The notes under the pieces were generated by a model. The model searched no databases. It was not told where the DNA came from and saw only the letters and a list, made by a program, of their open reading frames with translations. From the NCBI GenBank assembly GCA_965206655.1, contig CBDBKC010000037.1, positions 1-64,000 of the forward strand: a stretch of DNA of 64,000 bases. The letters are read 5' to 3'. Each line of letters opens with the position of its first letter. Positions within the stretch are counted from its first letter, which is position 1. Made by a program: the position numbers and the translations under genes. This document shows, in pieces, positions 25,430-34,809 of the stretch. Source of the stretch: JAPPLB01 sp965206655. GTDB lineage: Bacteria > Acidobacteriota > Terriglobia > Bryobacterales > UBA6623.

Positions 25430-26518
25430 GTGATCCAAGCCGAGGACCCATCTCCTTGGAAGTTCTTCAGAACCCTCATTACCGCCGGCGCGCTCGTAGC
25501 ATTCGCGTTGGGGTTCCATGAAACCGTGCCGGCACAAGAGTCCGCCGTAAAGACCGGACCCGCGGTGGGCGAGAAAATCCCGGCTTTCGAACTCACTGAC
25601 CAAAACGGGAAGACCCGGAACTTCGAATCGTTGCGCGGCCCCAAAGGCTTATTGCTCCTCTTCCACCGTTCCGCGGATTGGTGACCCTTCTGCAAGGGCC
25701 AACTGGTCGAGTTGGCGCAACAGACAGAAGAATTCAGGTCAAAAGGACTCAACGTCGCCGCGGTCAGCTACGATTCCACCGCCGTCCTGAAGCACTTCGC
25801 CGACCGTGTCGGAATCAGCATTCCGCTTTTATCGGACGCCGATTCCAAGGCCATCCGCGCCTTTGACATTCTCAACGACTCGTTCCCGGCCGACCATCGC
25901 CTGCACGGCATCCCGTTCCCCGGCTCTTACATCATCAATGAGAACGGCGTCGTCCAGTCAAAGTACTTCGAAGAAGATTACCGGGAAAGGTCTACGGCGG
26001 CGAATATCCTGGTGCGTGAGTTCCACGATGCCGGCGAATTGCAAGGCGAAGCCGAAACTCCGTACCTGCGCATGAGTTGGTCGGCGAGCAACCGCGAAGT
26101 TCTCGGCGGACAGCACCTGGCCCTCGTCCTCAACGTCGAGATGAAACCGAAGATGCACGTCTACGCGCCGACGGTTACCGATTACTTGCCGGCGGAGTGG
26201 GAGATCACGCCTTCGGATGGCTGGCAACGTTCGCCGCCGGACTTCCCGGAGCCCAAACTCTTGCATCTGCCCGCCATCGACGAAATAGTTCCCGTATACG
26301 AAGGCCGCTTTCGCGTCGTCCGTAACCTTGAGATCGGCCTGCGCAACCGGATTCAACCCCTCGTCAGCGAGGACGGAACCATCACCGTCGAGGGCACATT
26401 CCGCTACCAGGCCTGCGACGACAAAGTCTGCTACTTACCGCAAGAGGTCCCGCTCAAGTGGACATTCGACTTCAAGGGCTACGACCGGGTGCGTGTGCCT
26501 GAAGAGCTGCGACGCTAG
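25430..26518 (+). CDS. Thioredoxin-fold selenoprotein (UGA read as Sec)
   Basis: An exported AhpC/TSA-like (redoxin) protein interrupted by one in-frame TGA at 25682-25684. Before it the frame reads VGEKIPAFELTDQNGKTRNF, then LLLLFHRSADW; after it PFCKGQLVELAQQTEEF, LNVAAVSYDS and GIPFPGSYIINENGVVQ. The family normally has a W-C-P-F-C redox motif here, so the TGA replaces the first cysteine exactly: W-U-P-F-C (Sec85, Cys88 from GTG 25430). A hairpin GCCAAC/GTTGGC with loop tGGTCga starts 13 bases after the TGA, matching bacterial SECIS layout. A signal peptide (FFRTLITAGALVAFALGF) precedes the fold. The last 170 residues form a second beta domain resembling the DsbD N-terminal type (YQACDDKVCYLPQEVPLKW). 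TTG 25412 is an alternative start. Confidence 0.85.
25698..25716 (+). promoter_or_regulatory. Bacterial SECIS-like hairpin
   Basis: Stem GCCAAC/GTTGGC with 7-base loop TGGTCGA, beginning 13 bases after the in-frame TGA. The loop contains GGUC, as in the E. coli fdhF SECIS loop, and the distance is close to the roughly 11 bases seen there. It would recruit SelB to insert selenocysteine. Confidence 0.65.
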
Positions 26519-26639
26519 CTCGGCGCGCGGTTAGAATTCGCCGCCCGCGATTTCCTGAGCTTCCAAAGTGGGGCCTGCCCGGGGTACCATCAACCGGCAT
26601 CGCCACAACCCGGGTATCGGCCACGGGTTGTACATCTCA

Positions 26640-27935
26640 TCAAGTTCGAGGTTCCCGGTGAACCTCAACCTCGCTCGGATCCACACCTTCCAAAGCCGGC
26701 TCCGGTAGCCGTCCGCTGAAGTGAGCCCAAGCCCAGCCCACAGCGGTAAGCGAGCTGCAAAAACCCGCCACCGCCCCAATTGTTCGCGGACTGTAATACT
26801 CCGATGCCACACCCGCCGCAGTAAGCGAAATGATCATCATGGCCCACGTCATCGATTCGATCGTCGAAAACACCCGTCCGCGAAACTCATCGCTGACATG
26901 CCGCAACAGTTGCCCCAGATTCGAGATCACAAACACCGCGCTGCACGCCCGCGAGATCCCGATGAACACCAACGCCAACCAGAACTCTTCCATCTGGCTG
27001 AAAAGGATATAAGACGTGCCATGGATCGCATACGCGATCACGACGACTGTTTTGTACTTCTCGAACGGGAGCTGGCGAACCAACCCGTAGGTCACGGCCG
27101 CACCGATCAGCAGCCCGACACCGGCGCTGCTCCAGATCATTCCGATCCCCGCCGCGCCGCGCCTGAATACGATCTCCCCGAAAAGTCCGAACAGAATCTG
27201 TGCCGCGCCCCCGCCTGTCGCCCAACCCACATGCCCCATCGCGATCGCCATGAACAGCGGCGTTGCCCGCAAGTAGCGCAACCCTTCCTTGTACTCGTGC
27301 CAGGGCCGCACCACATCGGTCTCTGTCAGCGCCTTTCGCTCCGGCCGGAAGTGTCCCTTCTCCAACCGCAAACGCGAGATCATGAACGCCGAGAATGCGA
27401 AAGACAACGCATTCAGAGCGAACGCCCATTCATATCCCCACGCCGCGACACTCACCCCCCCGACGAACGTGCCGACTGTCACCGCGAAGTAGCGCGTCGT
27501 TTGCGTCAGCGAGTTCGCCGTTTGCAGCTCTTCTTTCGTCGTGATCGTCGGCAGCATCGCCGTCCGGCCGCTCGTGAAAAACGGTGCCGCGAACCACAGC
27601 CCCGCGCTCAGCGGATACAGCAGCCAGGTATTCGCCGGGTCCACCGCGAAGATGAATCCCGCCGCCATCACCGCACGCACGGAATCGCTCACCAGCATGA
27701 TCTTCTTGCGGTCCCAGCGATCGAGCAGCACACCCGCGATCGGGCCCGCCAGGATCATCGGTACCGCGCGCGAGAGCATTACGAGACTCACCACAAGACC
27801 CGACTGCGTGTTCTGGAGGGCCAGCGCGAACACAGCGATGGTGTTGAAGTGATCGCCCACCTCGCTCACGACCTGTCCAAACCAGGTGTGGCGGTAGTTG
27901 GGATTCTTCCGAAGTAGTTGCGAAAAAGCGGCCAT
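26640..27935 (-). CDS. MFS transporter
   Basis: A 431-residue integral membrane protein with about 12 hydrophobic segments. The N-terminus FSQLLRKNPNYRHTWFGQVV and the loop GVLLDRWDRKKIMLVSD match the major facilitator superfamily branch of small-molecule and drug exporters (EntS/MFS_3 type). Substrate not predictable. Stands alone between the selenoprotein and the DUF3604 gene. The 121-base gap downstream (26519-26639) shows nothing I can support. Confidence 0.85.
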   Translation of the reverse strand: MAAFSQLLRKNPNYRHTWFGQVVSEVGDHFNTIAVFALALQNTQSGLVVSLVMLSRAVPMILAGPIAGVLLDRWDRKKIMLVSDSVRAVMAAGFIFAVDPANTWLLYPLSAGLWFAAPFFTSGRTAMLPTITTKEELQTANSLTQTTRYFAVTVGTFVGGVSVAAWGYEWAFALNALSFAFSAFMISRLRLEKGHFRPERKALTETDVVRPWHEYKEGLRYLRATPLFMAIAMGHVGWATGGGAAQILFGLFGEIVFRRGAAGIGMIWSSAGVGLLIGAAVTYGLVRQLPFEKYKTVVVIAYAIHGTSYILFSQMEEFWLALVFIGISRACSAVFVISNLGQLLRHVSDEFRGRVFSTIESMTWAMMIISLTAAGVASEYYSPRTIGAVAGFCSSLTAVGWAWAHFSGRLPEPALEGVDPSEVEVHREPRT

Positions 27936-28042
27936 CAGCGCAGGCCTTCGCCGAGGCCGGAAACGGTCTGCGTCAATGCTGCGTGTGAGTCAGATGTACC
28001 GCGAGCGGTGACGTCTTCTCTTTAGGATGCCACAAGCCCGTT

Positions 28043-30889
28043 TCAGCGAGTCGTCACCCAGATCGGCGATGACCACGCCATCTCTCGATTTTTCTGCTGT
28101 ACGCGGACGTAGTAGTAACTCTCCCCCGGAGTCACATCGTTATCCACGAACGTGAAGTTCACCGCCTCTTCGAGGTTCTGCCGGGTATGAACGAACGTGT
28201 TGTTCTTGATGATGTCGATCTGCTCAATCCGCGACGTGCCGATCACGTTGACCCACAGTTTGAAACCTCCCTCGGCTTCGACGATATCGCCTTGCAGGTA
28301 CTCTTTGCCGCCGGTCTGAAGGCGGTAGTCGAGGATGATGTTATCCGTCGCGCCGTAGGAGTGCCGCTTGCGCATCGCGTCAAGCAACCCCTCGCGGCTG
28401 ACGTCTTCGGCAATCGTGCAGGCATACGAGATGTGCGTGGAAATGTGATCGGAACTCGCCTGAACGCCCAATTTGTAACCCTTGGCCCAGGCATTCCAGA
28501 CGTAGCCCGCCGGGAAGAACCCTCCCTGCTGCGAATAGGGCATCTCGGAGGTCGCGGCACGTGGCGCACCCTCGTACTCCGCCGACACTCGGTCGCCCTG
28601 ATAGATCTCGACCAACGGCTCAACTTCCGGATCGTTATCGCGCCAGTCCGTTCCCATACCGGTCGCGGAGGTATGGGAAATCGCGATCGCATCGTACTTC
28701 TTCAGATACTCGTAGAGTTTCTCCGCGCCCACTTCACCGCGCCGCTCGGCCTCGGGGATCGGCAGAGTCGGCATCCCCCGTGTCGCGGTCAGAATGTTCC
28801 GGTGGCCGTTCGGATAGCTGAGGCTCCTCTCATACGTAAAGATCGACGCAAACGTGCCCGGAAGATGAAACAGATCAGCGTACTGCGGCAACAGCCAGTT
28901 GATGTACTCGTTGTCCTGCCCGCTGCCTGAATTGTGTTCGCTTACGCCCATGAAGTCGAGCGACGCCGCATCGAGTGCATAACGATACGTTTCAAACTGC
29001 GAACCGTCGTTGTACCCATCGTCGGAAAACTCGGTATGGCGATGTGTGTCGCCGCGGTAGATACGGTAGGTCTTTCCACCGGATTCAATCGTGTAGTCTC
29101 GAATGCGCTTCAGATCCTGTTCCTCGTTCGGATGCACGGGATAGGTGTCAAAGCGTCGTTCCTTCCTCGCCACCAGTTCCGGCGGCTCGGCCGCGCCCTG
29201 AAGTGCCGGCAGCTTTCCCGCGTACACCTCCGTCTTCTCGAAAACGTACGTATCCGCATCGCGATTGTCCGTCGGCCAGGCGGCGATGAGGCCTCCCCCG
29301 GCGCCCCGCGCAACCCCCCAGCGCACATCCTGCCGCCCCCGGCTGAACGGCAGATGAAGCGGGTGCGTCCAGCGGTCGCCGACATAGGCCGACCCGTAAA
29401 TCTGCCAAGCCGCGCGATGAGCTGGTGTGAAGTCGGGCACGTCGCGAGCCCGCAAGAAGCGATGCCGGAAGAACAGCCACACACGGCCTTCGCCATCCGT
29501 TTCGAGAAACGGCAAATCGTTGTAGCCCCGCAGATCAGCGGGCAACGCGGTGTTGATATCCGCGGCTGGCGTCCGCCACTGCTCGCCTGAGTAGACACCC
29601 ACGCCAAGCGCGCGCCATTCGTAAAGCCGCGTGGATTCCTTGTAGATCAGAAAGCCCGAATCCTTCCCCCACTGGAATCCGCTCTCGTTCCACGCCGCCC
29701 ACAGTCGGTCTTGGTTGTCGCAAACCAAGGTGACGTGAGCTTCAAACTTCGGCGTATTTGCGACGGGAATCAGCTCGCCCCATTTCCCGCCCGACCAGCG
29801 CCTCATCACAACGTCGTAGTTCCCTCGGTCGTAGGTATCCCACGCAACGTAGACGCCGCCGGTGCTGTCCGCCGCGATCGCCGGCTTCCAATCGTTCGCC
29901 ACGGAAGTAGAAATCTTGCGTTCCGCCGACCACTTCTCTCCGTCGAAGCTGCGTACGAAGATGTCCGACTTCCCGTCACGGAAACCCTGCCAAGTGAGCC
30001 AGAGATTCCCCCCCGCATCCGTTGCCAAGGCATGTTGGATGTCTGACTGCGGCGCATCCGTCAGACGCTCCACCCTCGACCAGCGCGACCCATCCCGGTA
30101 TCGCCCATACAGATCGAAATTTCCCCCGACCTGCTCCGACCAAATCACCCAAGCCCGCCCGTGCTTGTCGTGAGCCATCTTCACCAGGAATACGTCGCCC
30201 GGATCGCTGCTGACAGTCTCCGCCGGCTGCCATCGCTCCCCATCGAAGCGCCGCACCTCGACTCGATTGCTCTTATCGCGATATGCCACCCAAGCAGCCC
30301 ACATCTCGCCGTCCACGCCACCCAGCACGGTCGCGAAATCGCTATCCGCGCTCCCCGATGACACTCGCTCTGAGGGCGGCACACGGTCCACCTCAACCGA
30401 GCCGTTCAGCAACCGCTTCGGTTCGCCTACTTGCAACTCGTTCGGCCAAACCTCAAAACTGCCATGAGCGGTTTCGAACTCGACGCGTGTGCTCGAGACG
30501 ATACCCACATCAACAACAAGGCCGGGAATCGTGACGTACTCCTGGGTCCCTCGAGGGTCCTCCCATTGATAAACCCGCCGCGGATAGTTCACGCCCGGCC
30601 GGGTCGCCAGCCGCCAGCCGCTCTTCCCGACGATCTCGTCTTCCGGGTGTGGACTCCAGTTGCGCAGGCCCAAAACCTCGCCGCGCTCAACCGTCAACTC
30701 CCCATCCCAAACGCGCGGCGACTCATCCGTCAGCCCAAAACGCACCCGAAACGAGACCACGGACTCATCCGTCAGCGGCGTTTGGCCCCGCAGGAAGAAC
30801 GACCCCCCGAGCAGAAGGCCGATCACGGCTAACCGCCACAAGGGTGCAGGCCATATCGATGTCGGTGTCGATCCTGTGTGTTGGTTCAT
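28043..30889 (-). CDS. Large exported DUF3604 protein with beta-propeller-like region
   Basis: A 948-residue protein with a signal-anchor segment (LWRLAVIGLLLGGSFFLRG). The middle (about residues 180-540) consists of repeated beta-strand units with W and D-rich turns (DGEMWAAWVAYRDKSNRVEV, GRAWVIWSEQVGGNFDLYG, GNLWLTWQGFRDGKSD), suggesting a propeller. The C-terminal third is the DUF3604 domain, related to PHP metallohydrolases, with YRGDTHRHTEFSDDG and GVSEHNSGSG as likely metal-binding parts. Function unknown; DUF3604 proteins often lie near sulfatases and glycan genes, as here. Start chosen at 30889; an ATG pair at 30928-30923 is possible. Divergent from the sialidase-like gene. Confidence 0.8.
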   Translation of the reverse strand: MNQHTGSTPTSIWPAPLWRLAVIGLLLGGSFFLRGQTPLTDESVVSFRVRFGLTDESPRVWDGELTVERGEVLGLRNWSPHPEDEIVGKSGWRLATRPGVNYPRRVYQWEDPRGTQEYVTIPGLVVDVGIVSSTRVEFETAHGSFEVWPNELQVGEPKRLLNGSVEVDRVPPSERVSSGSADSDFATVLGGVDGEMWAAWVAYRDKSNRVEVRRFDGERWQPAETVSSDPGDVFLVKMAHDKHGRAWVIWSEQVGGNFDLYGRYRDGSRWSRVERLTDAPQSDIQHALATDAGGNLWLTWQGFRDGKSDIFVRSFDGEKWSAERKISTSVANDWKPAIAADSTGGVYVAWDTYDRGNYDVVMRRWSGGKWGELIPVANTPKFEAHVTLVCDNQDRLWAAWNESGFQWGKDSGFLIYKESTRLYEWRALGVGVYSGEQWRTPAADINTALPADLRGYNDLPFLETDGEGRVWLFFRHRFLRARDVPDFTPAHRAAWQIYGSAYVGDRWTHPLHLPFSRGRQDVRWGVARGAGGGLIAAWPTDNRDADTYVFEKTEVYAGKLPALQGAAEPPELVARKERRFDTYPVHPNEEQDLKRIRDYTIESGGKTYRIYRGDTHRHTEFSDDGYNDGSQFETYRYALDAASLDFMGVSEHNSGSGQDNEYINWLLPQYADLFHLPGTFASIFTYERSLSYPNGHRNILTATRGMPTLPIPEAERRGEVGAEKLYEYLKKYDAIAISHTSATGMGTDWRDNDPEVEPLVEIYQGDRVSAEYEGAPRAATSEMPYSQQGGFFPAGYVWNAWAKGYKLGVQASSDHISTHISYACTIAEDVSREGLLDAMRKRHSYGATDNIILDYRLQTGGKEYLQGDIVEAEGGFKLWVNVIGTSRIEQIDIIKNNTFVHTRQNLEEAVNFTFVDNDVTPGESYYYVRVQQKNREMAWSSPIWVTTR

Positions 30890-30946
30890 GTCGAGGGGCA
30901 ATTGTATCAACTTGGCTGTGTTCATCATCCCGTGTACAATCGGACC

Positions 30947-32026
30947 GTGCCTACCCGAACGCTTGTTTTCATAGCCTGTCTAGCCGTTTACCTTCCTGCG
31001 GGCGCTGCCCAACCAACGCCCGATCCCGGCTTCGAGACAACTCACGTTGTCAAGATGCCCACTCGCCGCTACGGCTATCGCGGCATGCCGGGCGATATCG
31101 AGTTACTCAAAGACGGTCGGCTGCTGCTGTCGTACGTCTCTTTTGAGCCGGAAGGCACAATCCTGGCTCGCCATTCCAACGACAAAGGCAAAACCTGGGG
31201 ACCCGAGTTCGTACTCTTTGCCAAACCCACCGAGAACGAAGGCGCCGCCTACGGCGCACCGAGCTTTCTACGGCTCCGGAACGGCGACCTCATCACCACC
31301 TACATCTACCGGCCAGACGCAACACCGCGCTACGGCCACAACTACTACCGCCGCTCAAAAGACGATGGCAACACCTGGACCGACCAGTTCAACTTCACTC
31401 CGTTCCCAGGCTACAACCTCGTCCACAACGACAAACTGATCCAGCTCTCCTCCGGCCGCATCATCGCCCCGCTCGAGATGGAGCTCACCGAAGAAGGTGG
31501 CGACCACCGCGGCTACGTCAGCTACACGTTCTATTCCGACGACAACGGCGTCAGTTGGCGAAAGAGCAGGAACATGGTCAACGTGCTTCCCGTCGAAGCC
31601 CAAGAACCCCACGTTGTCGAGCTCGAAGGCGGTCGACTCATGATGCTGTGTCGAACCTACAGCGGCTATGTTGTACGTTCTTATTCCGACGACCAAGGCG
31701 AAACCTGGGCGCCCGGCGAGCATCTCAAGAACCTCTCGCTGCCTCCCAATTCCTCGGCGCTCAACGTCAAGCGCATCCCCTCCACCGGGGATCTGCTCCT
31801 GCTTCGTTGTTCGGACGGAGTGAATCGCTGGCGCACTCCCTTCGTCTCGGCGATCTCAAAAAACGAAGGTCAATCCTGGACCAACCAGCGGATCATCGGG
31901 GGCGACCGCGAAAACGACTACGGCTATCCCAGCCTGCTCTTCCTCGATGGCGTGGCCATCATGAGCTTCCATCAACGTGACGGCCTGCACGTCGCTCGCA
32001 TCCCGGTTGACTGGTTCTACAAGTAG
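30947..32026 (+). CDS. Exported sialidase-like protein with Asp boxes
   Basis: A 359-residue protein with a signal peptide (LVFIACLAVYLPAGAAQ). Five Asp-box (BNR) motifs mark a six-bladed propeller: SNDKGKTWG, SKDDGNTWT, SDDNGVSWR, SDDQGETWA and SKNEGQSWT. This is the exo-alpha-sialidase/BNR superfamily (GH33-like). True sialidase activity needs an arginine triad and a catalytic Tyr/Glu pair that I cannot place with certainty, so it may act on another sugar or only bind. GTG start at 30947. The upstream TGTACAAT (30933-30940) could be a -10 box shared by the divergent promoter region. Confidence 0.8.
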   Translation: MPTRTLVFIACLAVYLPAGAAQPTPDPGFETTHVVKMPTRRYGYRGMPGDIELLKDGRLLLSYVSFEPEGTILARHSNDKGKTWGPEFVLFAKPTENEGAAYGAPSFLRLRNGDLITTYIYRPDATPRYGHNYYRRSKDDGNTWTDQFNFTPFPGYNLVHNDKLIQLSSGRIIAPLEMELTEEGGDHRGYVSYTFYSDDNGVSWRKSRNMVNVLPVEAQEPHVVELEGGRLMMLCRTYSGYVVRSYSDDQGETWAPGEHLKNLSLPPNSSALNVKRIPSTGDLLLLRCSDGVNRWRTPFVSAISKNEGQSWTNQRIIGGDRENDYGYPSLLFLDGVAIMSFHQRDGLHVARIPVDWFYK

Positions 32027-32056
32027 AGGAGCGGGTTGGGCCGCCTCAACCCCCGT

Positions 32057-33661
32057 TCAGCCCTTAAAGGTCGTTGCCACGCCGGGCCGCGCGATTTTCG
32101 CTCCTTCTTTCACCTCGGGTGAAGGAAGTGGGTCGCCGGCGGCCACCGTCTTTCGCCGGCCCCGGTATGAGGCTCGGGCGCGGGCCACCAGGGTCGCGAG
32201 CAAGCGCCAGTTTTCAGCGACCGCCCAAAACTGTTGCAGCCGGCCTACCTGCGGGAAGTAGATACCCCGAAACGCAATGCGTGCAAACAGGTGAGTGATC
32301 TGTTCGCCTACGGGCTTGGAGGCGAGATACTCGATGGCTTCACGGTTGCGCTTCGGACTGTAGGACGATCGCCAAGCGTGATCGACTTCCTGGCGGGCTT
32401 CGCCGATGGTCATCTTGAGCGGCTTGTGGGCCATGACAAACGGGGCGAAGTCCATCCAGTGCTTCGGCCGTTCCAGCCGCCCGCTCGCGAGCAAGCGGTC
32501 GTAGAGCGGAGTTGACGGGAACGGCGTCAACTGACCGAACACCGGCAGGCCGGGCGGCCAACTGTGAATCTTCTCTAGAGTTCTATCGGCGACCCCCGTT
32601 ACGTCGTTGTCCATCCCGAAGATGAACGAGGTGATCGCGTAGATGTTGTGTTCGGCCAAGTTTTCAAGGACGCTCTGGTAGTTCTCGGGCTTGTTGAAAC
32701 TCTTGTTGACGTCCTTCAAGTTCCCTTCATCGATCGACTCCATGCCGATGAAGATCCAATGGCCGCCGGATTCGGAGATGAGATCGACGAGCTCTTCGTC
32801 CTCAAGGAGATTGGCGCTGATTTGTGCCACCCAGGGCATCTGGGCGTCAGCGGCGATGATGTCGCGCAGCAGCGACTTGGTTCGATTGCGATTGATCGCA
32901 AAATTATCGTCGACGAAGAAGATAGCAACTTGGCCCCGATCCTGACGGGCGCGCTTCTTGAGCCGCAGCATCTCCGCGACAACGCTATCGTTCGTGCGAA
33001 ACCGTAGCGAGTCACCGAAGAAGCCGGTCACCGTGCAAAATTCGCAGCCGTAAGGGCAGCCGCGGCCCGATTCAATCGGGATGACCCGGAACGATCCCCA
33101 GCCGCTGGCCACCTCGCTGAGTTTCGAGCGGAACATCTTCGGCACCAGATTAAACTGTGATAGGTCGAGCTCGTCCCAGCCAATCTCGGGGTAACCATCC
33201 AAGCTGGGCTTGCGCTCTTCGCCCTTATCGTCAACAGGTTCGTAGAGTTCCTTCAGGCGCCCGTTCGCCGCATCCTCCACGAGGACGGGCCAAGTCTCAT
33301 CGGCCTCGCCGACGGCAACGGCGTCGGCGTGACGCGGTCCACCGTCGCGCCCAAGCGCCTCGTCGGGCAGTTCGGTCACGTGCGGCCCGCCCATAACGAC
33401 TGGGACGCCCGTTGCACGGATGGCGTCGGCCACCCGGTAGGCCCGAGCGATCATGCGAGTCATCGCACCGATGCCGACCAGGCCGATATCGTTCGCGCGA
33501 ACGAATTTGGCCAACTGCGCCTCGGTCATGCGTTTGGCGTTGCCATCGATCAGGATGACCTCGTGACCGGGCGGTGTGAGCTTCTGGAGCAGGAACATCC
33601 AGAGGTGCGGCATGTAGTTGCGGGAGATCCCGTTGTCCGGGTTGTAGAGAAGGATCTTCAT
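32057..33661 (-). CDS. B12-binding radical SAM protein
   Basis: A 534-residue enzyme. The N-terminus is a cobalamin-binding fold (MKILLYNPDNG, VVMGGPHVTELP). The radical SAM cluster motif CPYGCEFC (CxxxCxxC) follows, and then a TIM-barrel with FFVDDNFAINRNRTK and GMESIDEGNLKDVNK. Proteins of this layout do methylation or C-C bond chemistry on lipids, hopanoids, bacteriochlorophylls or peptides; the C-terminal DUF4070-like region (SWPPGLPVFGQLTPFPSTPL) resembles the HpnP/HpnJ-type branch. The substrate is not determinable. ATG 33661 is used because the upstream TTG lacks a ribosome site. The 33689-33831 gap shows nothing I can support. Confidence 0.85.
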   Translation of the reverse strand: MKILLYNPDNGISRNYMPHLWMFLLQKLTPPGHEVILIDGNAKRMTEAQLAKFVRANDIGLVGIGAMTRMIARAYRVADAIRATGVPVVMGGPHVTELPDEALGRDGGPRHADAVAVGEADETWPVLVEDAANGRLKELYEPVDDKGEERKPSLDGYPEIGWDELDLSQFNLVPKMFRSKLSEVASGWGSFRVIPIESGRGCPYGCEFCTVTGFFGDSLRFRTNDSVVAEMLRLKKRARQDRGQVAIFFVDDNFAINRNRTKSLLRDIIAADAQMPWVAQISANLLEDEELVDLISESGGHWIFIGMESIDEGNLKDVNKSFNKPENYQSVLENLAEHNIYAITSFIFGMDNDVTGVADRTLEKIHSWPPGLPVFGQLTPFPSTPLYDRLLASGRLERPKHWMDFAPFVMAHKPLKMTIGEARQEVDHAWRSSYSPKRNREAIEYLASKPVGEQITHLFARIAFRGIYFPQVGRLQQFWAVAENWRLLATLVARARASYRGRRKTVAAGDPLPSPEVKEGAKIARPGVATTFKG

Positions 33662-33831
33662 AGCTAGTTCGTTTCCTCGATCATTCAAGATCTTGGTCCG
33701 AACCAGCCCCCGCCTTCGGGGTAATTCGAGATCAAGAGACGTGTACCCTACTGAGGATACCTGTTTTGGGGCTCCGGCGGGAACTAAATCACCGAACTAC
33801 CGGCCGCGAGTGTGACCGCTCGGGCTTGGTC

Positions 33832-34018
33832 AGGCCGTGCAGTCCTTACTCTCGATCAGCCCCTACACCTGACTGACGAACTCCTCAAGCGACTTCACGC
33901 CCTGATCCCCATCCTTGCGATGGCGAACCGAAACGAGCCCAGCTTCCGCTTCCCGTCCGCCCAAAACCAGCATGAACGGAATCTTCTGCAACTGCGCTTC
34001 ACGGATCTTGAAGTTCAC
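33832..34018 (-). pseudogene. Displaced 3'-end copy of thrS
   Basis: 187 bases align without gaps to the last part of thrS at 36607-36793. The translation VNFKIREAQLQKIPFMLVLG, then KDGDQGVKSLEEFVSQV, ends in a premature stop where intact thrS reads QVQGLIESKDCTA. Differences are scattered, so the two copies have diverged. Together they bracket the TIR-PIN segment as direct repeats, as expected for an element integrated at the 3' end of thrS or for a recombination between duplicated ends. Confidence 0.85.
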
Positions 34019-34110
34019 CCGGAAAGCCGAGCCAACTACAAGGCCATCCGTCGCACCCAGCCCAACACGCGCCGAGCGAGTGCCGTATGCTGTAGGCGAG
34101 TGCTTCGATA

Positions 34111-34584
34111 TTGGCGCTGAACGTTTACATCTCTTACGGGACCGCCGTTGAGCAGGTGACCGCTTTGCGGCTCCAGGCATTGGCCGCCGTCAATGGGCTC
34201 GCTGTATACGTGCCGCCGGCCTCGACCCGGAATGACCCATCGGGGGAACTTGACCCCTCATCGGCGCGGCAACTGGCCGAGTCGGACGTAGTCCTGGGCG
34301 TGGCTACTATCAGGTTGTCGGAGGCTTGCCGTCGCGAACTTGAACAGGGCCTCGGCCTTTCTAAGAAAACAATCATCCTCACCGGACCGGCACTCGTACC
34401 TACTTTCGAACCTCGTTTCCCAGGCAATGTGGTTGTCGTTGATCCGATGAATCCGGGGAAGGCTGAGCAGGAGATCGTAGGGTATTTGAGCAAGTTCAAT
34501 TTGCAACGAGAAGCTTCGCAGGCCCTGCTCGCCCTGGGGACGATCGCATTAGGCCTTCTGATCTTCGCCCCACAAAAAACCTAG
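34111..34584 (+). CDS. TIR-like protein with C-terminal membrane helix
   Basis: A 157-residue protein beginning MALNVYISYGTAVEQVTALR, which resembles the first strand and helix of TIR-like domains (V-Y-I-S-Y-G). Later segments SARQLAESDVVLGVATI and SKKTIILTGPALVP fit alternating strands and helices. The C-terminus ALLALGTIALGLLIFAP is one hydrophobic helix. TIR domains often cleave NAD+ in immunity; the catalytic Glu is not evident here, so this could be a binding or signalling version. The start is TTG 34111. Seventeen bases separate it from the PIN gene, suggesting an operon. No family match certain. Confidence 0.55.
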   Translation: MALNVYISYGTAVEQVTALRLQALAAVNGLAVYVPPASTRNDPSGELDPSSARQLAESDVVLGVATIRLSEACRRELEQGLGLSKKTIILTGPALVPTFEPRFPGNVVVVDPMNPGKAEQEIVGYLSKFNLQREASQALLALGTIALGLLIFAPQKT

Positions 34585-34809
34585 TTGTATTCACAGCGGC
34601 TGTGCGGAAACCCATCGCGGTTATCGACACCTCTTGCGTGATCGCCATGGACGCTATCGACGCTTGGGCCGAATTGCCCGTGTTGTTCGACAGACTGCTG
34701 GTGCCAACCGCTGTCCGAACAGAGCTTCAGCGTCGCCGTGGGATGAAGCACAGGTTGCGGAAGGTATGCGACCAGTACGCGTACGTCGAGTGGTGCATAG
34801 ACTACGATC

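Noticed and set aside
25309..25521. Frame starting MRSLLLALFPISCSD that looks like a lipoprotein signal
   Set aside because: It overlaps the start of the selenoprotein gene in another frame, loses any protein-like pattern after the first 15 residues, and has no family resemblance.
30878..30946. Upstream extension of the sialidase-like frame
   Set aside because: It would place residues ahead of a good signal peptide and overlap the divergent promoter region; the GTG at 30947 is better.
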